Shown: piece by piece, positions 25,785 through 35,013 of the stretch | Layout: every line of letters begins with the position of its first letter | Position numbering within the stretch: the first letter of the stretch is position 1 | Assembly: GCA_938743325.2 (NCBI GenBank) | Contig: OW568895.1 | Span: 64,501 to 128,500, forward strand | Source: Pycnococcus provasolii | Taxonomy: Eukaryota; Chlorophyta; Pseudoscourfieldiophyceae; Pseudoscourfieldiales; Pycnococcaceae | Reading direction: 5' to 3' | Length of the DNA stretch: 64,000 nt | Notes under the pieces: model-generated | What the model was told of the DNA's origin: nothing | Database searches by the model: none | What the model saw: the letters and a program-made list of their open reading frames with translations, nothing else | Made by a program: the position numbers and the translations under genes

Positions 25785-27527
25785 TTACACATCCTTCGCG
25801 CGTTCCCAGCGAGGTAAACATGTCTCAGGATCAAACCACTGGTAATACCGATCGACACACCTTCGATGACGATACGTCGACGTGTCCTTCAAGCTTGCTG
25901 TCGTGTAGCGAAGCATGGCTGAGAGCGTGTGGCACCCAACCTCCTCGAATCCATGTCGTACCCATACTTCGTTCAGCACCGCATTGCCATCGCCGCGCGA
26001 TGCCTGCAATTCCCTCGCACGATGCAGGACTTGCGTGTCGTACACAATCACCGCGTTGTCACGTGAGTGTGAGCCCGGCGACGGCTTGTACTGAATTGAG
26101 TTCAAGGTGGTAGCCATGTAGTCGAGCACGCAGCTCTCGTCGTACTGCGTTGCGACATGAGCCTGTAGCGCCACCGCCATCCGGTGGGCATCCGTGGCAT
26201 CGCCGGGGATGAAATTCGCGACTTCAGAACATATGCCGCCATCCCAGTGGAACCGGCGAGAGCACGGCATGACCTCCTCCGAGGGCCCGGACGTGCCGAA
26301 GTCTAAGCCGGCGACCGCCGGGCAGTGCTCGAGCACTCTCTCGCTCAGCGTCATGCGATCGGCGGACTCCGGCGCGAGCACCGTCCCTCCCACGCTCATG
26401 AGACGGCCCAGCACGTCGCGGAAACCTCCTCGCGGTTGCGCCACCGGGCGGTTGAAGTTGTCCTCGAGATGCAGCTGGTATCGCTCCACCACGTTGAAAG
26501 GCTCGATGTTGCTGCCTGCGTGTCCGCCGCCGCCGCCCATTTGTCCACTTGTGTCCGCGATATCGAAGTGCTTCTGAAAGTACGGGTCGCCATCTGCGCA
26601 CACAAAGAGTCGATGTCGCCGCCCATCTCTTTGCGACATGTCCAGGCGTACAGTCGTCTTGACACGTCGACGATCCCACGGCGGAATCTTTCGCTTCGGA
26701 TTCTGGAAGTCCGTCGCCGCGGCACCGCCAGGCGCACCCCACAGCTCCGTCTGATATTTAGCGAGCGGCTTGTCAGCATCCGCCGTATCGCCGCACGGTG
26801 CACCGTAGTAGTCCCAGTTCGGCCAGAGGAAGTGCATGGGCGGATTATTTGCGTGGCTTAGCCACGGCGCCAGCAGCGGCACGCCCCACGGATGGTCGGC
26901 GTCCCACTCGAGCTCCAGCGCCCTGTTACCACCTTCCACCTCGCCGTACGGCGACGTCGCAACGTGCACGCACACGTCCTTCGGCGTCCATCGGCCGCTG
27001 TGCACGAGCTGGTAGAAGTTGTTGAGAAGGCCAAACTTCACATCCTTCGTGACGTCGTGGTGACAGTTGACCCATATTTTCACGTTTCTGTTTGGGACAG
27101 CGGCAATGCGTGTCGGCAGTTCGTCCTCGCGCGGGCCTTCGTTACTTTTCTTCGCGTCCAGCTTGACGTCTCCGTCCTTTGTTGTCTTAGGTGCGTCCGC
27201 CGGCGGCGGCAGGATATCGATTCTGTGCGCCTCGACGCAGACGATGCACCTGTCGCGCGGCACGTTTCTGTTTTCTGGCGAGAAGGCGAGCAGGCCGGTC
27301 TGAACCCCCTTGGCGCGTTCCGTGGCGTTGGACGCGAGCTTCTTGAGAACGGAGCACCGCGGCGCGTACGGTACGCGCTTGACGGGCGTCGCGTCGTACT
27401 TAAAGCCAGTCTGCGTCGGGTGCGGCGACGTGGTGTGTCGCCAGTGCGGCGGCGGTTTCGCTGATGCCAGTCGCGTGTGCACGGCCAGCAAGTGAGCCAG
27501 CAAGGCCAATACCAAGGCGTACGGCAT
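25785..27527 (-). CDS. Secretory glycosyltransferase, GT90/CAP10-like
   Basis: 580 residues from the ATG at 27527. An N-terminal signal peptide or anchor (MPYALVLALLAHLLAVHTRL) indicates entry to the ER. The middle of the protein shows CAP10-like features of family GT90 (Rumi, cryptococcal CXT1, plant homologues): a Trp-rich segment MHFLWPNWDYYGAP near residue 235, an Arg-rich KIPPWDRRRVKTTVRLDMS near 290, and ERYQLHLEDNFNRPVAQPRG followed by VLGRLMSVGGTVLAPES near 370-405. The last matches the family's nucleotide-sugar-binding end. GT90 enzymes transfer glucose or xylose to protein or polysaccharide in the ER/Golgi. A Cys-rich C-terminal extension of about 160 residues is unassigned. The family call is moderate because identity is low. 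Confidence 0.55.
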   Translation of the reverse strand: MPYALVLALLAHLLAVHTRLASAKPPPHWRHTTSPHPTQTGFKYDATPVKRVPYAPRCSVLKKLASNATERAKGVQTGLLAFSPENRNVPRDRCIVCVEAHRIDILPPPADAPKTTKDGDVKLDAKKSNEGPREDELPTRIAAVPNRNVKIWVNCHHDVTKDVKFGLLNNFYQLVHSGRWTPKDVCVHVATSPYGEVEGGNRALELEWDADHPWGVPLLAPWLSHANNPPMHFLWPNWDYYGAPCGDTADADKPLAKYQTELWGAPGGAAATDFQNPKRKIPPWDRRRVKTTVRLDMSQRDGRRHRLFVCADGDPYFQKHFDIADTSGQMGGGGGHAGSNIEPFNVVERYQLHLEDNFNRPVAQPRGGFRDVLGRLMSVGGTVLAPESADRMTLSERVLEHCPAVAGLDFGTSGPSEEVMPCSRRFHWDGGICSEVANFIPGDATDAHRMAVALQAHVATQYDESCVLDYMATTLNSIQYKPSPGSHSRDNAVIVYDTQVLHRARELQASRGDGNAVLNEVWVRHGFEEVGCHTLSAMLRYTTASLKDTSTYRHRRCVDRYYQWFDPETCLPRWERAKDV

Positions 27528-28279
27528 GGCCGGCCTGATGAGTGGAATCGGATGGCGAAACCACCACGATCGGATAGCTTAAGTTTATGGAGATGGAGAT
27601 GGACGCGACCTGCCGTGGCCACTTACATACTTCCCCATTCTTCTGAGCCTCAGACTGTCTGAGGCTGAAGAAACACCCTTTTGAAGGGGTGAAGTTTAAT
27701 ACAGAGAGACCATGCCATCACGTATGTACCCTAGTACTATAGTCTAGGTATAATATACAACATCATCACGACCCTGACAAGAAAAGGAGGGAATAGGGAG
27801 GGAGGGGGAAGTCGTGACGGGACCTTCTGATCATAGACTACTTTGCTCACCTGCGCAGTGCGAATTGCCTGCCGACCTGTGGCTACGACCAAAGTAAAGT
27901 GGGACATCCGCAACTTGCTGCCGACCTGTGGAACACGTTGTTTTCGGGACATTGTATAATAAAAAGCTCATGCACCTCCATATCCCCTAGTTAAGAAAAC
28001 AGGGAATAACGGTGCTTGATTCCTTGATGGCCTTCCGAATCATCCTACCCGGTAGTCTATGCAACATCGGGAACATCGGTCGACGGACTCGTCCTTCACC
28101 TACCGGGTACTGCCTGACCTGATAGGACTATCGCTTTGATATCGCCTCTTGTCGTGCGGCAAGCCGGCAACAGGTCTCGTTGTACCGCTTTAAGGCGCTC
28201 TCTCGGCTTTACTGTAAGACTGCACACTCGTTTTCGCCATCACTCCTACTTGTAGGAAGGTACCTTAGTAAGTAGTAGT
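27528..28279. other. Divergent intergenic region with dispersed repeat copy
   Basis: Between the GT90-like gene and the SHIPPO gene. It contains one copy of a dispersed repeat (27868-28010) also found at 48.1 kb. Near 27640-27690 there is an imperfect hairpin (GCCTCAGACTGTCTGAGGC). No gene is visible. Confidence 0.55.
27868..28010 (-). repeat. Dispersed repeat, copy A
   Basis: Reverse-complement match to about 48095-48235. Shared blocks include CCGACCTGTGG(C/A)..., CATCCGCAACTTGCTGCCGA, GGACATTGTA, GCACCTCCATATCCCC and TTAAGAAAAC. One GGTCGGCAGCAAGTTGCGGA unit is present here and two in the other copy. No coding capacity is visible, so a non-autonomous mobile element or structured spacer repeat is likely. 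Confidence 0.75.
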
Positions 28280-29431
28280 ATGGCGGACGAACAGCCTGTT
28301 GAACCTCCTGCGCCTGCTGCAGAGCCTGCTGCTTCTGCAGAGCCGGCCTCTTCTGAGCCTGCGCCTGCTGCTTCATCTGATGTTCCCCCCTCAGGAGAGC
28401 ACGAGCGCGACGTCACGCGCGCGTACGGCAAGGACCGTTCACGCCGAAAGAAGTACACGTACAGGGTCATACCGCCGTCCATGCAGAGGACGCAGTTTGG
28501 AAAGATGGTCGCGAGCGTAAACAAGTCCGCGCCGAGCTTCGGCTTCGGAACCGCGCTCAGGTTCGCGGAGGGAAAGAAGAGCAATCTGCCCAACTTCATC
28601 AGCAAGGAACACAGCAAGCAGCTCTTACCCGACTACACGCCGGGGCCAGGCACGTACGTCGCACGAAGCAGCATGGGCTCGCAGGCGTACAGCGAGAAGA
28701 AAAGCAGTGCGACGCCCGCTTTCATTCACGCAGACAGGTTTGCGATGGACGTGCGCGAACGCAAGATGCTCGGCAGTGTGCCCAGCCCGAACGCGTACGA
28801 CCCCGGAAGTTCGTTCGGCGCGCAGCAGAACAGCGTCAAGCGCAGCGAGTCCATCATCGGGTTCCCCGGCGCGCACAGAAACGCGCAGGCGTCCATTGGC
28901 AAGGGATACGAAGGCGCGCTATTTGCGCGCGACACGCCAGGACCTGGAAACTACCCCGTCGCGAGCGGATACGGGAAGCAGGTGCTCGCAGGCAACGTGT
29001 CGTACCCCGCACCTCCGTTCGGCCGCGAGCACCGCGCCATCGACCCGCGAATTCCCAACGCGCTCGAGAGGCGTTCCGCGCAGGTGCCTGGCCCCGGGCA
29101 GTACTCGTACGACCCGGCGTGCGCGCCGCAGAGGAATAGCACGAAGGAGAGCAAAGGCATGTACTCGTTCGGCAAGAGCGTCGACCGCTACCGCGCGGGT
29201 TTTGCGAGCTTGGATGGCGAGCGCGCGAACAAGGTGTACCAAGGCCTGCTCGGCCCTGGGCCGGCGAGCGACGCGGCTGCTCAGGTGAGATTGCTCGAGG
29301 GCGCGAACGGGCCGCAGCTGCTCAGCGTCAAGGCGTCCAAGCCAGAATTCACCTTTGCTCGCGAAATGCGCCTGCGTCCGCCGCGATTTACAAACATCGA
29401 GGCGCCAGGTCCTGGGACTTATGTGGTGTGA
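28280..29431 (+). CDS. SHIPPO (STPG)-repeat flagellar/microtubule-associated protein
   Basis: 383 residues from the ATG at 28280. An Ala/Pro/Glu-rich N-terminus of about 45 residues precedes several Pro-Gly-Pro motifs: YTPGPGTYVA, DTPGPGNYPV, QVPGPGQYSY, GLLGPGPAS and the C-terminal APGPGTYVV. This is the STPGR/SHIPPO repeat of ODF3/CIMAP proteins, which bind axonemal microtubules, including microtubule inner proteins. Spacers contain Phe/Gly-rich segments (SFGFGTALRF, MYSFGKSVDRY) typical of the family. Length and composition fit a full-length protein. It implies that the alga has or recently had a flagellate stage. The assignment is from motifs; the exact orthologue is not resolved. Confidence 0.82.
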   Translation: MADEQPVEPPAPAAEPAASAEPASSEPAPAASSDVPPSGEHERDVTRAYGKDRSRRKKYTYRVIPPSMQRTQFGKMVASVNKSAPSFGFGTALRFAEGKKSNLPNFISKEHSKQLLPDYTPGPGTYVARSSMGSQAYSEKKSSATPAFIHADRFAMDVRERKMLGSVPSPNAYDPGSSFGAQQNSVKRSESIIGFPGAHRNAQASIGKGYEGALFARDTPGPGNYPVASGYGKQVLAGNVSYPAPPFGREHRAIDPRIPNALERRSAQVPGPGQYSYDPACAPQRNSTKESKGMYSFGKSVDRYRAGFASLDGERANKVYQGLLGPGPASDAAAQVRLLEGANGPQLLSVKASKPEFTFAREMRLRPPRFTNIEAPGPGTYVV

Positions 29432-29488
29432 TAAAATCTAAGATGGCTGATTCAGTAATGGAATGCGCTTCACTTTACAAAAAACAAA

Positions 29489-31537
29489 TTACAAGGTGTT
29501 TCGCTCTAGTATCGCAACGACGGCGGCACAACGTGCACCATTCGCGCGCGCGACGTCCAACGCCGTCTTGCCATCGCCTGCGGCATGTGAGACGTCCGCA
29601 CCCGCCTCCAGGAGCGCTTCGACAATCGGCGCACAGCCCCTCCTTGCGGCAAGCATCAAAGGTGTCGGTCCCAAACCACCATCTGCGGTGCGCAGACGTA
29701 GGTTGCACAAGTCAGGTTCGTTCGTGAGAAGCAGCTTCGCAACCTTCGTTTGTCCAAGTCTCGCCGCGTTGTGAAACGCTCCCGATACGTATGGCTGTAC
29801 GTATGTTTTCGGTTGTACCTTGTCGTTGTCGTCGTTTGCGCCGTCGCCACCATCCTCCTCCTCCTCCTCCTCGTCATCATCGTCAACATCGTCATCGTGC
29901 TTGCGAAGCTCGTCAATTAGCATGTCAGGCGGATCGTCATTTTTAACGCGGGCGCCAACCTTCAACAGCCGCTGAATGATGTCAGGATGTGGTCCATCTC
30001 CCTCGAGATTGTCGCATGCCATGCATAGCGCATCTGCTCCACTGTTATCGCGTTGTGTCACCAGACGTTGAAGCAGGTGGTTAGAACTCGATTCGCATTT
30101 ACGCCTTTTCGCTGGTGGCATTTCGTCTTCCGAAAGAAACTGACTGACAGTCTGTGCGGCGTGTAGTATCACCTCGACTGCTTCATCTGAGCCACTTAGG
30201 CAAGCGAGTGCAAGAGGCGACCGATGGCGGGACTCAATCTTTTGGTTTTGGTCTTTGGTTTTGTTTCGGCTGTTCACAGCCCAATCTCCCTGCGCATAAT
30301 CCGAGTTGTCGCGTGTCACCATCAGAAGAGCTGCGTGGACGGCGCGAGCATCTTCGGCAGTTGTGATGTTGTTCAAGAGTGCACTGAGAGCCTTCGCGTC
30401 GCCAAGGCGTGCGGAAACATGCAGAGGCCGCTCATGCGTGTCACAATGACGAGGTGCGAGTAGCATAAGACCGAGTGCATCTTCTACCGGCTGTAGTAGA
30501 TGGAAGATGAGGGTGATAGCATCTGCAGCATGCTGTCCTCCATGTTCGCATATTGCATGCATGATCGTATTTCCACTAAAGGTTGTTGCGAGGACGATTC
30601 GCATAATTGTTCTTCGCAGGTGATCCTTGTCCGGTATGCGGTCGTTAAGAAAATCTTTGATTGCATTCTGTGCTTGATCAAGTTCAGCCTGAGTTGCTGT
30701 CGGATTCACGTCGGCGACTTGCAGTATGAGCTTCATCAGCGGCTGTAACAACTCGTCGGCTGCATCTTCCGGTACGGCGCTTCGTGCGTCGTGCGCGATG
30801 GCCATTTCAAGCACCCGTTTTTGCAGTGGTTCCTCGTATTGAGCGCAGTTGTAAAACTGCAGTTCCAAAGCCTCTTGAACTGTTTGAGCGTCGTCGGGAA
30901 TCGCCTTGTCTTTTCGATGTGACTTGCGCAAGATGGACGCGTTGAACATCTTCTCGAGCATGCGTTCGTTGAACAGCCCTTGCTCGAGCGCGGCAAAAAA
31001 CACTGCGTCGTCATCGTCTTCGTATTCTGCATCGTCCGTCTCGTCGTCAACGGCGTATCGGATGGCGCGCATGATGACGTTCCTCGCTTCTGTATTTCTG
31101 CCGGCGTCTTGGTGTGACATTGCCGGTCCTAGGCACACGTCCCGGTTCTGCAGACAAGCTGTGCGCCAGAGTTTGAGAATATCCGCCGACGCGTCGATCC
31201 GACACCTCCGAAACAAGGCGCTGACTTCGGCTGGGGAGAGCTGCTGCCTTGTAATTGTTCTTTGAAAAGCGAGTGGTGCCGGCGTATCTGCGAGGTCCTG
31301 TCGAAAGTTCCGCCTTCCGATTTGCTGCATGTGTCTCACGCATGGCTCCAGGATAGGAGCACAACTGTGCAGCGGCGTCCAGTCGTCTAAAAACGAGCAC
31401 CACACCAAAGCATTGGCGAGTGAGATATTCGCAGATGACGACGCGAACTTCTCCATGAAGAGAGTCAAAGACATGGGCGGCGAGTGTCTCAACGCTGAGT
31501 GCGAGGAGGCGAAGTAGATGGAAGTGCGCGGATCCAT
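29489..31537 (-). CDS. Ankyrin-repeat protein with acidic insert
   Basis: 682 residues from the first in-frame ATG at 31537 (MDPRTSIYFASS); the frame stays open upstream to 31702 without ATG. An N-terminal helical region with a WTPLHSCAPILEPCVRH unit (near residue 50) opens an ankyrin-like array. Middle units include GNTIMHAICEHGGQHAADAI, ERPLHVSARLGDAKALSALL and RSPLALACLSGSDEAVEVIL. After a nuclear-localisation-like PPAKRRKCE and an Asp/Glu run (near 565-585) there are two clear C-terminal repeats: GPTPLMLAARRGCAPIVEALLEAGADV and GKTALDVARANGARCAAVVA. It is a protein-interaction scaffold of unknown partner. It is convergent with the SHIPPO gene, only 57 bp between stops. Codon use is less GC-biased than in its neighbours. 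Confidence 0.72.
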   Translation of the reverse strand: MDPRTSIYFASSHSALRHSPPMSLTLFMEKFASSSANISLANALVWCSFLDDWTPLHSCAPILEPCVRHMQQIGRRNFRQDLADTPAPLAFQRTITRQQLSPAEVSALFRRCRIDASADILKLWRTACLQNRDVCLGPAMSHQDAGRNTEARNVIMRAIRYAVDDETDDAEYEDDDDAVFFAALEQGLFNERMLEKMFNASILRKSHRKDKAIPDDAQTVQEALELQFYNCAQYEEPLQKRVLEMAIAHDARSAVPEDAADELLQPLMKLILQVADVNPTATQAELDQAQNAIKDFLNDRIPDKDHLRRTIMRIVLATTFSGNTIMHAICEHGGQHAADAITLIFHLLQPVEDALGLMLLAPRHCDTHERPLHVSARLGDAKALSALLNNITTAEDARAVHAALLMVTRDNSDYAQGDWAVNSRNKTKDQNQKIESRHRSPLALACLSGSDEAVEVILHAAQTVSQFLSEDEMPPAKRRKCESSSNHLLQRLVTQRDNSGADALCMACDNLEGDGPHPDIIQRLLKVGARVKNDDPPDMLIDELRKHDDDVDDDDEEEEEEDGGDGANDDNDKVQPKTYVQPYVSGAFHNAARLGQTKVAKLLLTNEPDLCNLRLRTADGGLGPTPLMLAARRGCAPIVEALLEAGADVSHAAGDGKTALDVARANGARCAAVVAILERNTL

Positions 31538-32393
31538 GACGAGATGAGATGAGGAAGTCCACTTCAGGTATAATATTCTCACAATAACAGATGCGCCAGA
31601 AGGACGCCGACGCTTACGTGTTGTGTTGTAAGCCGACGCCGCCGACGCCGCCACAGATCCAAAAGTGGGAGTGAGAAATTCCTTCGGCAACAAATCCTCC
31701 ACAAACCAAGTCCTCGGTCGGTTAGGGTTTGGTGGGAGTTTGGGCTAGGGTTATCGGTTAGGGTTGTGGGTTAGGGCTAGGGCGTCTTACACATGTACAT
31801 GTGCATATTGTACGTCGTTTTTCTCACGGCACAAGCACGGCCTTGCCTTACAGTAATAGAGTGTTATTTGCCTTATTTTGATCCACGCAAACGCCAAACG
31901 CATCGCTCCTATTATAACGTGAGGTAAAGGTCGGCTCATCGCTCGCTCGCGACGCTCACGTGATCGTCGGGTCTAGCATCGTACTTCTAGTGGTAGTCTC
32001 CCTTTATGTAAAGGCGAAGAAGAGCGATCGATGCAAGCGACCGACGATTTCGATGCGGCTGGAGCGATGCATTAAGCCTTTAGCCGACACCTCAGAACCA
32101 CCTACCTGTTTGCAAGCGCCGACAACAAGCCCTCCCACCCTTGTCAGGACTCGCGCTTGCGCTGTAAGCTTGCGCCGACAACAGAGAAAGAAAACCTTGG
32201 TTGGAAAACGCCTTGCACACATACACTTGCAGTTCACGCCAGGTGCCAGGAGTTCCATTGCGTTCAACGCGTGCACAAGTCTGTAAAGCTCAACGCTTAC
32301 AGACCGGTCTGCTTGTGTTTTGTGTGCATATAAATCTACGTCGTCAGAATCCCCAGAAATCAACCTGCTTTAGTTCATCAAGTCATTATCAGC
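31538..32393. other. Divergent intergenic region
   Basis: Contains the telomere-like tract (31721-31782) and a purine/pyrimidine-mixed stretch to 32393. A 108-codon frame at 31960-32286 has no recognisable motif and I do not call it. No tRNA or other RNA gene is evident. Confidence 0.5.
31721..31782. repeat. Degenerate telomere-like repeat tract
   Basis: GGTTAGGGTTTGGTGGGAGT-type sequence with six or seven GGGTTA/GGGCTA units in the divergent spacer between the ankyrin gene and the SAP-motif gene. Confidence 0.8.
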
Positions 32394-33875
32394 ATGGCAA
32401 CTCCGAAGGCGACTCCGGAGAGAAAGTCAAACGCGCATACGCCAGCTTCGGCTTCGAGAGGAATTCAGTTCAATAACGAGTCGGACGTCGCGAGCTTCAC
32501 GTCGTCGCCATCCGCCGCGCGACTAGCCGCGAAAAATATCGCCTCGTCCGCGATTGCCAAAGCCGTCGCACGCGAACACGCTGCAGCCGCGAAGCAACCC
32601 CCGGCGGGCCAACCCACGCAGCGATCGGCGTCAAAAACCAGTGCCCTTCGACGGAGCTTTAAACAGCAGTCGGAAGATGCCGCCGGCGCACCCGTACCAC
32701 GCCGCGAGTCCACCTTCGGACAAAGCCAGAAAAAAATCAACCACCTCTACAACGTCAACCCAATGGAAAAAGTGGCGTTCGGACGGTCGAACGTCACCGC
32801 AACGAATCCCAGCATAGGATACAGCGCCGCACTTCCGCCACCTACCATGCACGACCCGTCCACCGCCACGCACGGCGGTGTGAGGTCGCTCCTCCTGAAA
32901 GACTTGCGACGAGAGCTGCGTGCGCGAGGTGCGTCGCCCGCGGGAGGTGTGGACGTCCTGCGAGACCGTCTCACGAAAGAGCTCGGGAGAGCTGGTGCCG
33001 AGCCGCTTGCCGACCCCGCAGTCAACGTCAAAGCCGAGGTGCCCGCGGGATCCGGGGGGGACAGCGACTCGCTCAGCCGAAGCAGACAGTGGATGCTCAC
33101 CAGGCCTCAAACAGCGCCGCGCGTCACGGACAGCCAGGTAGCGCTCGACCACGAGGATACGCCGTGGAACGCGCCCGTTGCGCCGATGAGTCCGGCGTAC
33201 GGGCGCAAGGCTGGACTGCAGAGCCCTGGTGGCAACCCGCGTGCGGGAGCGCGCAAGCTCAACGTGTTCACAATGCACCCGAGCGTGCAATTCGACGAGC
33301 CGTTCAGCCCACAGCGCGAGAATGACAGCGGCGAAATTGTACCAGCAGGGGACTCGGGAACGGAGGTGTACTCGAGCGGCGACAGGCCTGGTCGAGAGGG
33401 ACGCCTGCGGCATCGCGGCGCCACGACGACGAGCCACGACATTCTCATGGGCGAAATGCAGCGAGCGAGCGGCATGCGCGGAGGGGGGTGCATCTTCGAC
33501 GTCACGGAGGACGACCGAACGCGGCGCCGTGATGATTACGTCGAGCTGTTGAACAAAAAGGAAGTCAAGGCGAAGAACATCTCAGGACGTGGCGGGTACA
33601 TGCACCAAAGCCAGGTGTTTAACAACGAGCAGCCGGCGGCGGCGGTGGGTGAGGAACACCTCGCGGAACACCGCAGGGCGTCGAGGAGGTATAATCAGGG
33701 CGTGGGATTCAGCCTGCTGCGCGGCGGGTACGGGACGAAGCCTGACGCCGAAGACGACGTCGGCGTGCGCTCGATGAACAGATCCATACCGAGGCCGCAG
33801 AGCGCGAGGCCGTCGGTGCGCGACCCTGGGCCGCTCGGAGAAAGCTCCGTGATGAGCCAGGTCACCTTCGGCTGA
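32394..33875 (+). CDS. Disordered protein with SAP-like motif
   Basis: 493 residues from the ATG at 32394. Most of the sequence is Ser/Ala/Arg/Pro-rich and likely disordered. Around residues 165-200 the stretch LLLKDLRRELRARGASPAGG...VLRDRLTKEL fits the SAP motif: two short helices with a Leu pattern and the central Gly-x-Ser/Thr turn, used for DNA or RNA binding. Elsewhere there are short conserved-looking segments such as RPQTAPRVTD, FGQSQKKINHLYNVNPMEK and the C-terminal IPRPQSARPSVRD. The last two styles are common in algal cytoskeletal or flagellar proteins, so a nucleic-acid role is not certain. No catalytic motif. I cannot name the gene. Confidence 0.6.
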   Translation: MATPKATPERKSNAHTPASASRGIQFNNESDVASFTSSPSAARLAAKNIASSAIAKAVAREHAAAAKQPPAGQPTQRSASKTSALRRSFKQQSEDAAGAPVPRRESTFGQSQKKINHLYNVNPMEKVAFGRSNVTATNPSIGYSAALPPPTMHDPSTATHGGVRSLLLKDLRRELRARGASPAGGVDVLRDRLTKELGRAGAEPLADPAVNVKAEVPAGSGGDSDSLSRSRQWMLTRPQTAPRVTDSQVALDHEDTPWNAPVAPMSPAYGRKAGLQSPGGNPRAGARKLNVFTMHPSVQFDEPFSPQRENDSGEIVPAGDSGTEVYSSGDRPGREGRLRHRGATTTSHDILMGEMQRASGMRGGGCIFDVTEDDRTRRRDDYVELLNKKEVKAKNISGRGGYMHQSQVFNNEQPAAAVGEEHLAEHRRASRRYNQGVGFSLLRGGYGTKPDAEDDVGVRSMNRSIPRPQSARPSVRDPGPLGESSVMSQVTFG

Positions 33876-34016
33876 CGCGTGGCGAGAACGTGCATGTGAA
33901 CGTGAGAATGTGAACCAAAGCACGCAAAGCGTGGATCCCCCCGGGTGAATGGGTTTGGGGAGGAAAGAAGTTTAACTTTTTAAAAAAGCAAATGACGAGT
34001 ACATTTTCTGCTTGTT

Positions 34017-34250
34017 TCACAAATGGGTTACCTTTAGGGGCTCGGGTTCGTCCCACTCCGACCGTGAATCGAGTCTCGGTGGACGTGACGGAATCCTGCC
34101 TTCCGCGCACTCTTCGAAGGCAGATACTTCGTGAGTGAGTGGGTCCATGACAATTCCACAAAGCCGAGCGCCAGCCAGTTCGAGCACCGCCGCCGATTCT
34201 GCCGTCACCTCCATAGCTGTTGTCATAGCAAGAATTCTTCGCCACCCCAT
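34017..34250 (-). CDS. Candidate small protein (77 aa), unknown
   Basis: ATG at 34250 opens 77 codons with a balanced, protein-like composition (TAESAAVLELAGARLCGIVM, then an acidic C-terminal part ending WDEPEPLKVTHL). The competing frames here are Arg/Ser-rich and less protein-like. There is a possible splice donor (AAAG|GTAACC) near its 3' end. No homology is recognised. It lies beside a tandem-repeat block in the spacer before the subtilase and may be spurious. Confidence 0.25.
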   Translation of the reverse strand: MGWRRILAMTTAMEVTAESAAVLELAGARLCGIVMDPLTHEVSAFEECAEGRIPSRPPRLDSRSEWDEPEPLKVTHL

Positions 34251-34267
34251 CGACCGGTCAGCTGACA

Positions 34268-34645
34268 AGGTCACAGAGGTGGTCAAGAGTCAAGAGTCGA
34301 GATGAGGGGCGCCGGCCGCGAACTTGCCCCCTAGGTGGGTGATTTGTGTATGTAAGCTCACAACACAGAGGTCGGTGGTCAAGTTTGGTACGCGGCCTTT
34401 GTGTAAGGTGACAGAGGTAGGTGGTCAAGAGTCTTCTCGAGAAGAGGGGCGCCGGCCGCGAACTTGCCCCTCAGGTGGTTGATTTGTGTAAGTTCACAGA
34501 GGTTGCAAGAGCAGTCAAGAGGCAAGAGGTATGCCGGCCGCGAACTTGCAAGCTTGCCGGCTTTGCCCCCTAAGGTAGGTGGGTGATTTGTGTATGTAAG
34601 GTCACAACACAGAGGTAGGTGGTCAAGTTTGCAAAGTACGCGGAT
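34268..34645. repeat. Tandem repeat block, about three diverged copies of ~125 bp
   Basis: Copies begin near 34268, 34406 and 34524. Shared segments are AAGGT(C/G)ACAGAGGT, GGTCAAGAGTC, GCCGGCCGCGAACTTGC, CC(C)T(A/C)AGGTGG and TGATTTGTGTAAG. The core GCCGGCCGCGA also recurs three times at 44.86-44.92 kb. There is no coding capacity. Possibly a satellite-like spacer or a decayed non-autonomous element. Confidence 0.75.
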
Positions 34646-35013
34646 CCACCTGCTTTGCCAACGTTGAGCTGTTGAGCTGTTGCGTGGGACGTTTTTCACT
34701 TCGAGGCTCTGGAATGGTCTTGAAGAAGACGTGTATGGAAAGGTACATACACGCGCCTACCTTTAAAGTTTCCTGTAGTTCTTAAGTACCATCTTCTTTG
34801 GGTGGGCCATTCATAACTATTGGAAGCCCTCCATTTGTGTTTCGGCAAAGGAGGCTCATTATTATTCTTTCAGCTCCAAGCTTCATTGTTGGCCGCAGCA
34901 TTATTCGTCATTTCGCGAATCATTTCACTTCACTTCATTTCGTTTATTTTCGTTTCATTGCAGTGCAGTGCAGTGAGCCCATATGGGGGCAACAACCAGC
35001 CCTACCCTTACTA

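Larger units (their letters stand above)
33876..35013. other. Repeat-rich intergenic region upstream of subtilase
   Basis: Holds the 3' end of the SAP-motif gene, a candidate small minus-strand ORF (34017-34250), the tandem block at 34268-34645, and a T-rich stretch (34850-34970) that may be the subtilase leader or a first intron. No other gene is visible. Confidence 0.5.

Noticed and set aside
27737-28010. Short frames over the dispersed repeat as a gene family
   Set aside because: Similar peptides at 27.9 and 48.1 kb arise from the repeat DNA itself, in both orientations and several frames.
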